24,624 bases of DNA from Oscillospiraceae bacterium (lineage in GTDB: Bacteria > Bacillota > Clostridia > Oscillospirales > Oscillospiraceae): the NCBI GenBank assembly GCA_017501805.1, contig JAFVWG010000177.1:1-24624 (forward strand). The letters run 5' to 3'. The notes beneath the pieces are model-generated. The model was not told the origin of the DNA. It saw nothing but the letters and a program-made list of their open reading frames with translations, and made no database searches. Both the position numbers and the translations under genes were made by a program. This document shows positions 1 through 7,736 of this stretch, piece by piece. Position 1 is the stretch's first letter. Each line of letters starts with the position of its first letter.

Positions 1-98
1 GTTCGAAGATCCTCGGCTGCACGGCGATGGAGCTGATCGAGAATGCGGCGCTGCTGAGCCGCATCAAAGAGGAGCATACCAAGGCTGTGAACGGATAA
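1..98 (+). CDS. C-terminal fragment of an unidentified protein
   Basis: The frame that ends at the TAA at 96-98 is open from the window edge and encodes about 31 residues, beginning SKILGCTAMELIENAALL and ending KAVNG. The stop lies 20 bases before a strong intrinsic terminator, which supports a real gene end. I cannot name the protein. The Gly-Cys-Thr motif about 27 residues from the end faintly resembles the second catalytic cysteine region of Asp/Glu racemase-like proteins (usually LGCTE), but the piece is too short to rely on. The missing upstream sequence would settle it. Confidence 0.6.
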   Translation, partial: SKILGCTAMELIENAALLSRIKEEHTKAVNG

Positions 99-118
99 AT
101 ATATACGGTTTTGATCAG

Positions 119-154
119 GCGATACCCGGTGTGTATGACCGGGTATCGCTTTTT
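119..154 (+). terminator. Rho-independent terminator
   Basis: Left arm GCGATACCCGGT (119-130) and right arm ACCGGGTATCGC (138-149) form a perfect 12-bp stem with a 7-nt loop, followed at once by five T (150-154). This is a textbook intrinsic terminator for the gene ending at 98. It isolates the polysaccharide operon from upstream transcription. Confidence 0.95.
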
Positions 155-177
155 ATACGGAATAAGCGCAATTATGA

Positions 178-206
178 TTGAAACGCGTGGAAACGTGTGG
201 TATACT
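178..206 (+). promoter_or_regulatory. Sigma-A-type promoter of the polysaccharide operon
   Basis: TTGAAA at 178-183 is a -35 match and TATACT at 201-206 a -10 match, separated by exactly 17 bases. A TGG just before the -10 makes it an extended -10. It lies between the terminator at 119-154 and the first operon gene at 265, giving a predicted leader of roughly 50 nt. Because the TTG at 178 is the -35 element, it should not be taken as the start codon of the downstream GGDEF gene. Confidence 0.85.
181..200 (+). repeat. Tandem 10-bp direct repeat in promoter spacer
   Basis: AAACGCGTGG (181-190) is followed directly by AAACGTGTGG (191-200). They match at 9 of 10 bases and fill the region between the -35 and -10 elements, overlapping the last three bases of the -35. 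A 10-bp period places both copies on the same DNA face, as expected for an operator bound by tandem protein subunits. That role is an inference, and no regulator gene is seen in the window. Confidence 0.55.
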
Positions 207-264
207 TTTAATTGGATACGTATATCTTTCTGCAAAGAGTTTTGTGTATACAGAGGTAAGGATT

Positions 265-2565
265 ATGGCAACAACATACGAACGGAAAATCAAAAAGAAC
301 CACAACGTCTTATATTCGGTCATTGCCGCGGTTTTGATCTGTGTGATCTTTCTCGTGATGGTCGTGTCTTTTTATGTCAAGGCGGAGAATGATGCATACG
401 AAATGCTTCATATTCAGACAAAGCAGATCAAGGACGACCTCACGCTGCAGCTGAAATCCGACCGAGAGAACCTGATCACAATGGCAAACTTTGCGGCGAC
501 GCTGTATGCCGACGGGAAAAGCTATGCGCGTATGCTCGATTCGTTTGAACCGATCGGTTTGTTCTCGAGGATCGGCATACTGAACCCGGACGGCACGTTT
601 ATCACAAAGTCCGGCGTCTATGATCTGAGCGGGAGCATCTCCTTTGAAGAGCAGGCGCTTCTGGGCGAACACGTCACCGGAAGGACCTACAGTTATTCCC
701 AGCCGAATCAGGAGGTGGTGCGCAGCTCTGTTCCGATCCGTGTGGGCGGACGGACCGTCGGCATTATGTACGGCATCATCAATATCGAAACGATCAACGA
801 AAAATACAACAACATGGCGAAAGAGCTCGATGCGCAGCTCTTTGTTTACGACAAGGATACCGGGAAATACGTCATCGATACGATCAACGACGCGCCTGCG
901 GAGCTGTCCGACCTGAAAAACAGAAAGTATAATGACGACTACTCGTATGAGGCGCTGGTGAATACCGATAAGGGCTATACCTCGTTTGAGTCGACCATCC
1001 GTACGGGCGAGAGCCTCTATGCCCATTATTCCACCATAGAAGATTTTAACTGGGGCATTCTTCTCGCCCGTTATGAAACACAGGTGTTTGAGCAGACGCA
1101 CAAAATATCCGCGAATCTGCTTCTTACCTTCGCAATGATCATGCTGGTCTTCCTGGTTTACCTCAGACTGATCCTGAAAAGCGAAAAAGACCGGGCAAAA
1201 CTGCACTCGGAGTCGTCTCATATCCGGCATCTGCTTCTGGAGATCAACAGACAGCACGAGAATATCACGACTGCGCTGAGGAGAGTCAAGGAGTTCTCCG
1301 GCTCCCGTTCCTGCTTTTTTGTGGATTCGGACGGGGAGGACTTTAGCTACATCAAGCCTTCCCTGAAGGAGCGGGAGCTGATGGGCGACGCAAAAAAATA
1401 CTTCGTCGGTGAGCTGTTCCGCTATGCGGCAAATATCCATACCAATGACACAGAGACAGGGTTTATGCAGATCATTCCCAACAGCCACCTTCAGAAAACA
1501 AATCCGGAGTTCTATCACTTTTTGCTGAACGAAGGCATCCGCGAGGTTTCCTTTGCGATCATTTCGGACAAGGATAACCACGTCAGTATTCTGGGTACGA
1601 TCAACCCCAAGAAAAGTTCTGCCGTAAGAAAGCTCACAGAAGACATCGTTGTTTGCTTCTCCATTGCCATATACAACAAAAAGCATCTCAACAGAACAGA
1701 GCTTGCCGCAACAACGGATGCACTGACCGGAGCGCTGAACCGTGTTGCGTACAAAAAGGACATTCTCGTTTTTGACGAGCAAAGACCGGAGGACTTCTCC
1801 TGTATTTACATTGACGTAAACGAGCTTCACCTCCGCAACAACAAATACGGACACGCCGCGGGCGACGCGATGCTGATCTATATTGCCAATTCTCTGAAGG
1901 AAGTGTTCTTCGGTCAGCGCGTTTATCGTATGGGCGGAGACGAGTTCCTGGTATTTGCGGAAAAAGTTCCGCAGGAAACGATCCGGCAGAGTATAGAGAC
2001 CTTTGTTGAACAAATCAAACTGAAAGATTACCACGTGGCGATCGGCAGATCCTACAGAAACCGAAATGTAAACTGTGAGGAAATGGTCCGGGAAGCCGAA
2101 ATCAGAATGTACGAGGCGAAGGCACAGTACTATCAGGGAAAAGAACGGAAAAACCTCGCACAGGCGGATGAAAATGCCTACGTACAGACGAAGACGGGCA
2201 TTCTCGAGATCGACGCGATGATCTCGATCCTGAAAGAGAAGTACAACGGAATATACCGTGTGGATCTGGATACGGACAAGGCACACCGGATCCTGATGCC
2301 TGCCTACCTCGACTACAACGAAAATGAAGAGCATTTCTCCGGTCTGATGACGAAATACATCGGCGATTCCGTTGTACCCGAGTTCCACAGAGCTGCGATG
2401 AACTTCCTGAACTACGATGCTCTGAAACGGCAGATCCTGGCGGGAGAATTGCCCAGGATCACATACAAAAAGACAAACGGGGAAACGGTGATCCTCGGTG
2501 TATATCCTTTGAGCAGCGAAGAAGATTCCGCAAATCAGACACTTTGGGTTTTTGCCAGAGCGTGA
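265..2565 (+). CDS. Membrane sensor diguanylate cyclase (Cache-like / GGDEF)
   Basis: Predicted to make c-di-GMP from two GTP at the cytoplasmic face of the membrane. The 766-aa protein has a TM helix at about 16-38 and an extracellular sensor region at about 39-280 resembling dCache folds. A second TM helix follows at about 283-303, then a GAF-like segment (about 340-480) and a GGDEF domain from about 484 (TDALTGALNR) to 640. The last 110 residues form a further PAS-like domain. The signature at 557-561 is an intact GGDEF and the metal-binding Asp (IDV) is present, so it should be active. No RxxD inhibitory site lies five residues upstream (those residues are FFGQ), which suggests no product inhibition through the I-site. 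The ATG at 265 has a good ribosome site (AGAGGTAAGG). The longer TTG start at 178 is excluded because it is the promoter -35. It is the first gene of the operon. Confidence 0.93.
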   Translation: MATTYERKIKKNHNVLYSVIAAVLICVIFLVMVVSFYVKAENDAYEMLHIQTKQIKDDLTLQLKSDRENLITMANFAATLYADGKSYARMLDSFEPIGLFSRIGILNPDGTFITKSGVYDLSGSISFEEQALLGEHVTGRTYSYSQPNQEVVRSSVPIRVGGRTVGIMYGIINIETINEKYNNMAKELDAQLFVYDKDTGKYVIDTINDAPAELSDLKNRKYNDDYSYEALVNTDKGYTSFESTIRTGESLYAHYSTIEDFNWGILLARYETQVFEQTHKISANLLLTFAMIMLVFLVYLRLILKSEKDRAKLHSESSHIRHLLLEINRQHENITTALRRVKEFSGSRSCFFVDSDGEDFSYIKPSLKERELMGDAKKYFVGELFRYAANIHTNDTETGFMQIIPNSHLQKTNPEFYHFLLNEGIREVSFAIISDKDNHVSILGTINPKKSSAVRKLTEDIVVCFSIAIYNKKHLNRTELAATTDALTGALNRVAYKKDILVFDEQRPEDFSCIYIDVNELHLRNNKYGHAAGDAMLIYIANSLKEVFFGQRVYRMGGDEFLVFAEKVPQETIRQSIETFVEQIKLKDYHVAIGRSYRNRNVNCEEMVREAEIRMYEAKAQYYQGKERKNLAQADENAYVQTKTGILEIDAMISILKEKYNGIYRVDLDTDKAHRILMPAYLDYNENEEHFSGLMTKYIGDSVVPEFHRAAMNFLNYDALKRQILAGELPRITYKKTNGETVILGVYPLSSEEDSANQTLWVFARA

Positions 2566-2643
2566 TGCGTGTGCCGCAGAGCGGCGGACGAGAACAGCAC
2601 ATACATTGCGGTGCGGCAATACGATGAAGAGAAGAGGTGCACT
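2566..2643 (+). other. Gap between DGC and EAL genes with two small hairpins
   Basis: This 78-base gap can form GCCGC-AGA-GCGGC just after the stop codon and ATTGC-N6-GCAAT at 2605-2620. Both stems are only 5 bp and neither is followed by a T run, so they are not terminators of standard form. The frame upstream of 2644 stays open to 2569, but that extension lacks a good ribosome site. Confidence 0.35.
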
Positions 2644-3495
2644 ATGAAGCAGAAGCTTTTGAAAGGGATCACGGGGATCTTGACCGATGTAAAAAATCAC
2701 ACGAAGGAGCGGCTCCTTCTGAAGAAAATTCGAAGAGGATTGCAGAACAGGGAGTTTAAGACACATCTGCAATTCATCGTCGACAACAAAACGAAGCAGA
2801 TCGTTTCGTGTGAAGCGTTGTCGAGATGGGAGACCGCCGAGGGCGAGATCATCCTGCCCGGGAAATACATCGGCGTGATGGAGAAAAACGGTCTGATCGT
2901 CGATTTTGATTACTATATGTTTGAAAATGTCTGCGAAAGGCTTGCGGCGTGGTCCGGTACGGAGTTTGACGGCATCAAAATGTCCTGCAATCTTACGCGG
3001 ATCACAATATCCGAAAAGGACTTTGTTGACAGGATCAAAAATATTGCGGCGGCATATGCGTTTGACAAAAGCAAGCTGATCATAGAAATTACCGAGGACG
3101 CTATCGAGAAAAACCGGGATATTGCGAGAGCGAACATCCAAACGATCAAGGAAATGGGATTCTCTGTTGCGCTGGACGATATCGGCAGCGGCTACACCTC
3201 TCTGATCAGTCTGTGCGAGTATCCGATCGATATCGTGAAGCTCGACAGAGCGCTGCTTCTGCTCGCGGACAGGGAGATCGGGAAAAAACTGTTTTTGGGC
3301 GTGATGGCGTTCATTCAGGAGCTCGGTCTGAAGGTCGTGTGCGAGGGCGTTGAGACGGAAGAACAGAATTCGCTGATCTCGGAAAGCAGCTGCGACCATA
3401 TTCAGGGCTGGTATTACTCCAAAGCGCTTTCCGCCCGGGAGGCGGAGACCTTTGCCAGAGAATATATGACAAAAACCAAAGGTGAGCCCGCGTGA
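2644..3495 (+). CDS. Stand-alone EAL-domain c-di-GMP phosphodiesterase
   Basis: Predicted cytoplasmic enzyme that hydrolyses c-di-GMP to pGpG. The 283-aa protein is an amphipathic basic N-terminus (about 1-35) plus a single EAL domain. The residues needed for catalysis in the family are all visible: E57-A58-L59, N116, E148, the DD pair at 178-179, K199, E234 and Q254 (QGWYY). This makes it a likely active phosphodiesterase, with IGSG in place of the commoner FGTG in loop 6. The ATG at 2644 follows AGAAGAGG. There is no TM segment and no sensor domain, so its input may come from protein partners such as the adjacent cyclase. Its stop overlaps the GTG start of the gtrA-like gene, indicating translational coupling. 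Confidence 0.93.
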   Translation: MKQKLLKGITGILTDVKNHTKERLLLKKIRRGLQNREFKTHLQFIVDNKTKQIVSCEALSRWETAEGEIILPGKYIGVMEKNGLIVDFDYYMFENVCERLAAWSGTEFDGIKMSCNLTRITISEKDFVDRIKNIAAAYAFDKSKLIIEITEDAIEKNRDIARANIQTIKEMGFSVALDDIGSGYTSLISLCEYPIDIVKLDRALLLLADREIGKKLFLGVMAFIQELGLKVVCEGVETEEQNSLISESSCDHIQGWYYSKALSAREAETFAREYMTKTKGEPA

Positions 3496-3881
3496 AGAAA
3501 CTCCTCATACAACTGATGAAGTTCGGCGTTGTCGGCGTCATTGCGATGCTGATCGATCTTGGCGTGCTGATGCTTCTGAAAGAACATTTGCACGTCGATG
3601 TGCTTTGGGCTTCGGCGGCGGGATTCTCCGTGTCGGTCGTTGTGAATTACATCTTGAGCATGCTCTTTGTCTTCCACGGCGGTGAAGGGAGCAAGGTCAA
3701 GGAATTTGCGATCTTCGCTGCCCTGAGTGTCGGAGGACTGCTGATCAATCAGTTTATTATGTGGATCGGAACGGAAAAACTGACGGCCTACTATCTGTGG
3801 GTCAAGCTTTTCGCGCTGGTTTTTGTTCCGATCTATAACTTCGTTACAAGAAAGATCTTTCTGGAGAAGAAGGCTCCGTAA
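3492..3881 (+). CDS. gtrA: GtrA-family small membrane protein
   Basis: A 129-aa protein with four predicted TM helices (about 7-29, 36-60, 70-90 and 97-118) and the typical GtrA opening KFGVVGVIAMLIDLGV. In the best studied Gtr systems GtrA is thought to flip undecaprenyl-phosphate-glucose across the membrane for use by a type-specific Gtr transferase. Both expected partners are in this operon, a GtrII-like protein (6192) and a GtrB-like transferase (21833). The GTG start at 3492 overlaps the previous TGA (GTGA) and follows AAAGGTGAG. GtrA-family proteins also occur in unrelated pathways, so the glucose specificity is inferred. Confidence 0.88.
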   Translation: MKKLLIQLMKFGVVGVIAMLIDLGVLMLLKEHLHVDVLWASAAGFSVSVVVNYILSMLFVFHGGEGSKVKEFAIFAALSVGGLLINQFIMWIGTEKLTAYYLWVKLFALVFVPIYNFVTRKIFLEKKAP

Positions 3882-3893
3882 GGAAACGGAGCC
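3872..3893 (+). other. Hairpin spanning the gtrA stop codon
   Basis: GGCTCCGT (3872-3879) pairs perfectly with ACGGAGCC (3886-3893) around a 6-nt loop that contains the last two bases of the stop codon. No T run follows (GGATTTCCG), so it is a poor terminator. It could act as a pause, a partial attenuator or an mRNA-stability element in one of the two longest gaps inside the operon. Confidence 0.45.
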
Positions 3894-3915
3894 GGATTTC
3901 CGCACACGGATCTCG

Positions 3916-3933
3916 TTCGGCGATCCTGCCGAA
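3916..3933 (+). other. Second small hairpin before the flippase gene
   Basis: TTCGGC (3916-3921) and GCCGAA (3928-3933) form a perfect 6-bp stem with a 6-nt loop, 22 bases after the gtrA hairpin and 10 bases before the flippase ribosome site. There is no T run. The two hairpins in series make this gap the most structured spot inside the operon. Confidence 0.35.
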
Positions 3934-3959
3934 ACCATAGCTGGAAGGTGCGCACAAGG

Positions 3960-5459
3960 ATGGCGGCAAAGGACAACAGAATTCAATATAACCTGCTGTC
4001 GGGCATTTTGTATCAGGTCGTTCTGATCGCCCTGAGCTTTCTTCTTCCGAGGCTGTATCTTGAAAACTTCGGCTCGGAGGTCAACGGTGTTCTGTCCACC
4101 ATCAAGCAGATCTTTGTATATATGCTTCTGCTTGAGTCGGGAGCGGGACTTGCCACGACGCAGGCCCTGTACAAGCCGGTTGCCGAGCGGGATCACAACC
4201 GCATCAGCGCGGTGCTTTCGGCAACACACAGCTACTATGTCAAGGTCGGTGCGGCGTACGCGGCGATCGTCTTTCTGATCGCCTGTGTGTATGAGTTTGC
4301 GGTCCCGACGGCCATAGCGCCCGGTGTGGTGTTCGGCATTGTCATTCTGACTGCTCTGCCGCAGCTCTTCAGTTTTTTTGTACAGGCGAAATACAGGATC
4401 CTCCTGGAGGTCGACGGCAGAAAATATGTTATCACCGGCTCGGAGACCGTTCTGCAGCTGCTGTCGAATATCGCGAAGATCCTTGTTATCGTACTGACGA
4501 ACGATCTGCTGCTGATGCAGCTTTCCTACTGCACGCTGTCGCTTTTGCAGCTTGTCTATGTATACGTTCACGCAAAACGCAGATACCCCTGGCTGAATGT
4601 CAAGGCAAAGCCGGATCACGAGGCGATCGCACAGAGAAAATCGGTGCTGGTGCATCAGGTCTCGGGAATGGTGTTCAACAACACGGATGTTTTACTGCTG
4701 TCCTTCCTGTGTGATTTCAGAGTGGTCAGCGTTTACACGATCTACAACATCTTCTTTTCGCAGGTCCAGACCTTTATCACAAGCATCATATCGGGTTTTT
4801 CCTTTTCCCTCGGTCAGCTGTTCCACACGGACAGAGAAAAGTTTCTGAGGGTATACAATGGCTACGAGACCCTGTATATTATGGCGACGTTTATCATCTA
4901 CACGCTGATGGGCGTTTTTTTGCTGCCGCTGATCCAGATCTACACGCAGGGGGTCAACGACGCGAATTATACCAATCCGCTGCTGATCCTTCTGTTCGTT
5001 CTGATGAACCTTTTGGCAAACGGCAAGCTTCCCTCGAACCACGTGCTGGAATTTTCGGGGAAATTTGAGGAGACGCGCTCCCATGCAATCTGGGAAATGG
5101 CGATCAATCTCGCGGTTTCCGTTGTTTCGATCCTGAAATGGGGGATCTGCGGTGCGATCGTCGGCACGATCGTTGCGCTTTTGTACAGGGGCACGATGAT
5201 GATCTTTTACGCGAACAAAAAAGTGCTCGGCAGAAGCGTGTTCCAAACGTACAGGCTCTGGCTCGTGAACGGGGCTGTTTTCGCGCTCGTTATGGCGATC
5301 TTCTACGTGGATCATTTCAGCGGGCTTTCGTTTATCGACCTGCTCGGGAAAGGGATCCTCCATTCGCTTTGGATCGTGCCGCTGTATGTTGGAGCAAACC
5401 TTGTGTTTTTCGGGAAAACCCTGAAGGATTTTATTGCATTACGGAGAGCGAACGTATGA
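3960..5459 (+). CDS. wzx: Wzx-type polysaccharide flippase
   Basis: A 499-aa integral membrane protein of the MATE-like polysaccharide transporter family, predicted to move undecaprenyl-diphosphate-linked repeat units to the outer leaflet. It opens with the family-typical pattern (LLSGILYQVVLIALSFLLPRL, then FGSEVNGVL) and has about 12 to 14 hydrophobic segments across its length, matching the usual Wzx size. The ATG at 3960 is preceded by GGAAGGTG at 3943-3950. The frame is open to a GTG at 3948, but that lies within the ribosome site. The last bases overlap the next gene (ATGA). Its neighbours supply the substrate. The name follows function, since Wzx sequences diverge strongly. Confidence 0.88.
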   Translation: MAAKDNRIQYNLLSGILYQVVLIALSFLLPRLYLENFGSEVNGVLSTIKQIFVYMLLLESGAGLATTQALYKPVAERDHNRISAVLSATHSYYVKVGAAYAAIVFLIACVYEFAVPTAIAPGVVFGIVILTALPQLFSFFVQAKYRILLEVDGRKYVITGSETVLQLLSNIAKILVIVLTNDLLLMQLSYCTLSLLQLVYVYVHAKRRYPWLNVKAKPDHEAIAQRKSVLVHQVSGMVFNNTDVLLLSFLCDFRVVSVYTIYNIFFSQVQTFITSIISGFSFSLGQLFHTDREKFLRVYNGYETLYIMATFIIYTLMGVFLLPLIQIYTQGVNDANYTNPLLILLFVLMNLLANGKLPSNHVLEFSGKFEETRSHAIWEMAINLAVSVVSILKWGICGAIVGTIVALLYRGTMMIFYANKKVLGRSVFQTYRLWLVNGAVFALVMAIFYVDHFSGLSFIDLLGKGILHSLWIVPLYVGANLVFFGKTLKDFIALRRANV

Positions 5460-6190
5460 GCATTCCGAAAGTGATCCATTATTGCTGGTTCGGAAGGGGA
5501 GAGCTTCCGAAGCTTGCGCAGAAATGCATAAAAAGCTGGAAAACATTCTGCCCGGATTATGAGATCGTCTGTCACAACGAGGACAATTTCGATCTGTCGC
5601 AGAATCGGTATATGCGCGAAGCCTATGCGGCGAAAAAATGGGCGTTTGTCAGCGATTTTGCAAGGCTGAAGATCATCTACGATCACGGCGGGATCTATCT
5701 GGATACCGACGTGGAGATCATAAAGCCGATCGACGAGCTGCTCGAAAACAAGGGCTTTATGGGCTTTGACGAAAAGGGGATCGTTGCGACGGGGCTCGGC
5801 TTCGGTGCGGAACCGGGAAACGAGATCATCGGCGAGCTTCTGAAGGATTATGACGATATCCCGTTTGTTCGGGAGGACGGAAGCTATGATCTTACGCCAT
5901 GCCCGGACCGCAATACGGCGGCATTGGCAAGACTGGGTATGGACTTGAAGAACACCGATCAGACGTTCCGCGGGATGGTGTTTCTTCCGAGGGAGTATCT
6001 CTGCCCGATGGATTATTACACCGGCAAAAAGACGATCACCGAAAAAACCTATTCGATCCACCATTACTGTGCAACGTGGACCTCGGATGTGACGAAGAGA
6101 ACAACGCGGATCAAGCGACTGATCGGCGTCAAGCTGTACGACAAGCTTTACGGCAAATTTTTACATAGGCTGAAGTGGCTGGAGTGGTAA
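5456..6190 (+). CDS. GT32-type glycosyltransferase with DXD motif
   Basis: Predicted cytoplasmic transferase adding one sugar to the lipid-linked repeat unit. The 244-aa protein carries the classical capsular/mannosyl-type pattern of the family: IPKVIHYCWFG at the N-terminus, a WAFVSDFARL segment and HGGIYLDTDVE, with the nucleotide-sugar/metal DXD as D83-T-D85. Its start overlaps the flippase stop as ATGA, so it is translationally coupled. An open frame extends further upstream, but that part lies over the flippase and lacks family residues. Donor and acceptor cannot be read from the sequence. Confidence 0.92.
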   Translation: MSIPKVIHYCWFGRGELPKLAQKCIKSWKTFCPDYEIVCHNEDNFDLSQNRYMREAYAAKKWAFVSDFARLKIIYDHGGIYLDTDVEIIKPIDELLENKGFMGFDEKGIVATGLGFGAEPGNEIIGELLKDYDDIPFVREDGSYDLTPCPDRNTAALARLGMDLKNTDQTFRGMVFLPREYLCPMDYYTGKKTITEKTYSIHHYCATWTSDVTKRTTRIKRLIGVKLYDKLYGKFLHRLKWLEW

Positions 6191-6191
6191 T

Positions 6192-7724
6192 ATGCCTGAA
6201 CAGGTGATAAAGAAGATCCAAAAGAGTATTTTGCCTCAGTGGAAGACGTGTTTTGTCTGGGCGATCGTTATGGGGCTTTGCGCGCATTTGTACAAGGTTA
6301 CAAACTGGCTGCCGAACTGGGACTCCATCGTATTCCGTTACGATCCGCAGAATATGCTTTCGCTGGGAAGATGGTTCCTGCCTGTGGTCTGTGCTCCGAG
6401 CTCTTTCTACGATCTGCCGTGGATCGCGGGACTGATCGCGATCGTCTGCCACGGTCTCGGAGCCGTCTGCATCTGCAAAATGTTTGCTGTGGGGAAGAAT
6501 ATCACGGCGGCGCTCATCGGCGCGACGGTCGCAACATTTCCTGCGGTAACGTCGGTGATGATGTACAACTACGTGGCAGACGGATATGCGTTTGCATTCC
6601 TGCTTTCGTGCCTGGCGGCGCTGCTCCTTACGAAGGAAAAACCGTGTGTCTCCGGCGCGATCGTGCTGATCGCTCTGTCCGCGGGGATCTATCAGGCGTA
6701 CATAACCGTTACGATCCTGCTTCTGCTGCTGCATCTGATCCGGGAGACGATCTACAGCAACACAAGCATCAAAAGCCTTCTGGTGAAGTGCGGAAAGTTC
6801 CTGCTGGCAGGCGGTCTCGGAATGGCGCTGTATTATCTGGTGCTGACGCTCCTTCTCAGGATCACGGGCACGACGCTTTCGGACTATCAGGGACTTGAGG
6901 GTGCGGCGTCGCTGAGCGGGCTCGATATCGCGGGATCGCTTTACACGATCAAGGAGTCCTTTATCCGCTTTTTCTTTGATTTCTCCAAGGGCCCGAATCT
7001 GCTCGCTGTGCTCAACCTTGTCGTGCTTGCGCTGACGATCATCCTGTATCTGGCGGATGTCATAAAGAACAGATTGCACATCGGCAAGATTCTGCTGCTG
7101 GTCCTTTTTGTGATCCTGATGCCGATCGGGGCAAGCGTACTCAGTCTGATCAACAGCGGCATCGACTATCACAACCTGATGAAAATGGGCTTCTTCGTAT
7201 TCTATCTGTTTTTGATCCTGCAATACGAACGAGCGGAGGGAACCTGTGCAAAACGCAGCGCGGCGGTATCGTGGGCGATCCTTGCGTGCGTGGCGCTGCT
7301 GATCTTCAAGCAGACGATCCTTGCAAATGTCAGCTATCACAAGCTAAATATGGCCTATGAGAAGTCCTACGGCACACTGATCCGCATTGCGGACAGGATC
7401 GAACAGACGGAGGGCGCGGAGCGCTGCGACAGGATCCTCGTTCTGGGCGCGCTGCCCGACAGCGAGGCGTACAGCGCGGAGCTGCCGCTCGATATGACCG
7501 GAACGACGGACGGCTATATTCTGCGCGCGGACGATGAGACTGTGGGACAAAGCGTCCTGTGCAGCGCATTGAACGACTATTGCGGAAAAGAATATGATTT
7601 CATCGCGGGCGAAGAAAAAACACGGCTGCTCGCAGAGCTGAACGCGGATGGACAGGAAAGCTGGCCCGCGAAACATTCGATCACGGTGAAAGACAATGTG
7701 ATCGTCATCAAACTGAGCGATTAA
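6192..7724 (+). CDS. GtrII-like membrane glucosyltransferase
   Basis: A 510-aa protein with about eleven TM helices followed by a soluble C-terminal part of about 130 residues. The N-terminal region after TM1 (NWDSIVFRYDPQNMLSLGRW) has conserved acidic residues D44 and D51 and matches the pattern of GtrII-type membrane transferases. These use polyprenyl-phosphate-glucose on the outer face to add side-chain glucose. This fits with GtrA (3492) and GtrB (21833) in the same operon. The ATG at 6192 is two bases after the previous stop and uses the GGAG at 6181. Sugar and linkage are inferred. A branch added outside the membrane would be the expected role. Confidence 0.8.
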   Translation: MPEQVIKKIQKSILPQWKTCFVWAIVMGLCAHLYKVTNWLPNWDSIVFRYDPQNMLSLGRWFLPVVCAPSSFYDLPWIAGLIAIVCHGLGAVCICKMFAVGKNITAALIGATVATFPAVTSVMMYNYVADGYAFAFLLSCLAALLLTKEKPCVSGAIVLIALSAGIYQAYITVTILLLLLHLIRETIYSNTSIKSLLVKCGKFLLAGGLGMALYYLVLTLLLRITGTTLSDYQGLEGAASLSGLDIAGSLYTIKESFIRFFFDFSKGPNLLAVLNLVVLALTIILYLADVIKNRLHIGKILLLVLFVILMPIGASVLSLINSGIDYHNLMKMGFFVFYLFLILQYERAEGTCAKRSAAVSWAILACVALLIFKQTILANVSYHKLNMAYEKSYGTLIRIADRIEQTEGAERCDRILVLGALPDSEAYSAELPLDMTGTTDGYILRADDETVGQSVLCSALNDYCGKEYDFIAGEEKTRLLAELNADGQESWPAKHSITVKDNVIVIKLSD

Positions 7725-7736
7725 GAGGAACACACG

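Noticed and set aside
178..264. TTG start that would add 29 residues to the diguanylate cyclase
   Set aside because: This TTG is the -35 element of the promoter, so it would not be in the transcript. The ATG at 265 has its own ribosome site.
2569..2643. Longer start for the EAL protein
   Set aside because: The added residues lie in a region with small hairpins and have no good ribosome site; the ATG at 2644 follows AGAAGAGG.
310..3399. A 1029-codon open frame on the minus strand over the GGDEF and EAL genes
   Set aside because: It lies antisense to two clear genes. Its product is rich in Arg, His, Gln and Val with no recognisable motif. Long antisense frames recur all over the window because the real genes rarely use the TTA, CTA and TCA codons that would give stops on the other strand.
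5138..5455. N-terminal extension of the GT32 gene in an open frame reaching 5138
   Set aside because: The extension overlaps the flippase gene, lacks family residues, and the ATGA overlap at 5456 gives a natural coupled start.
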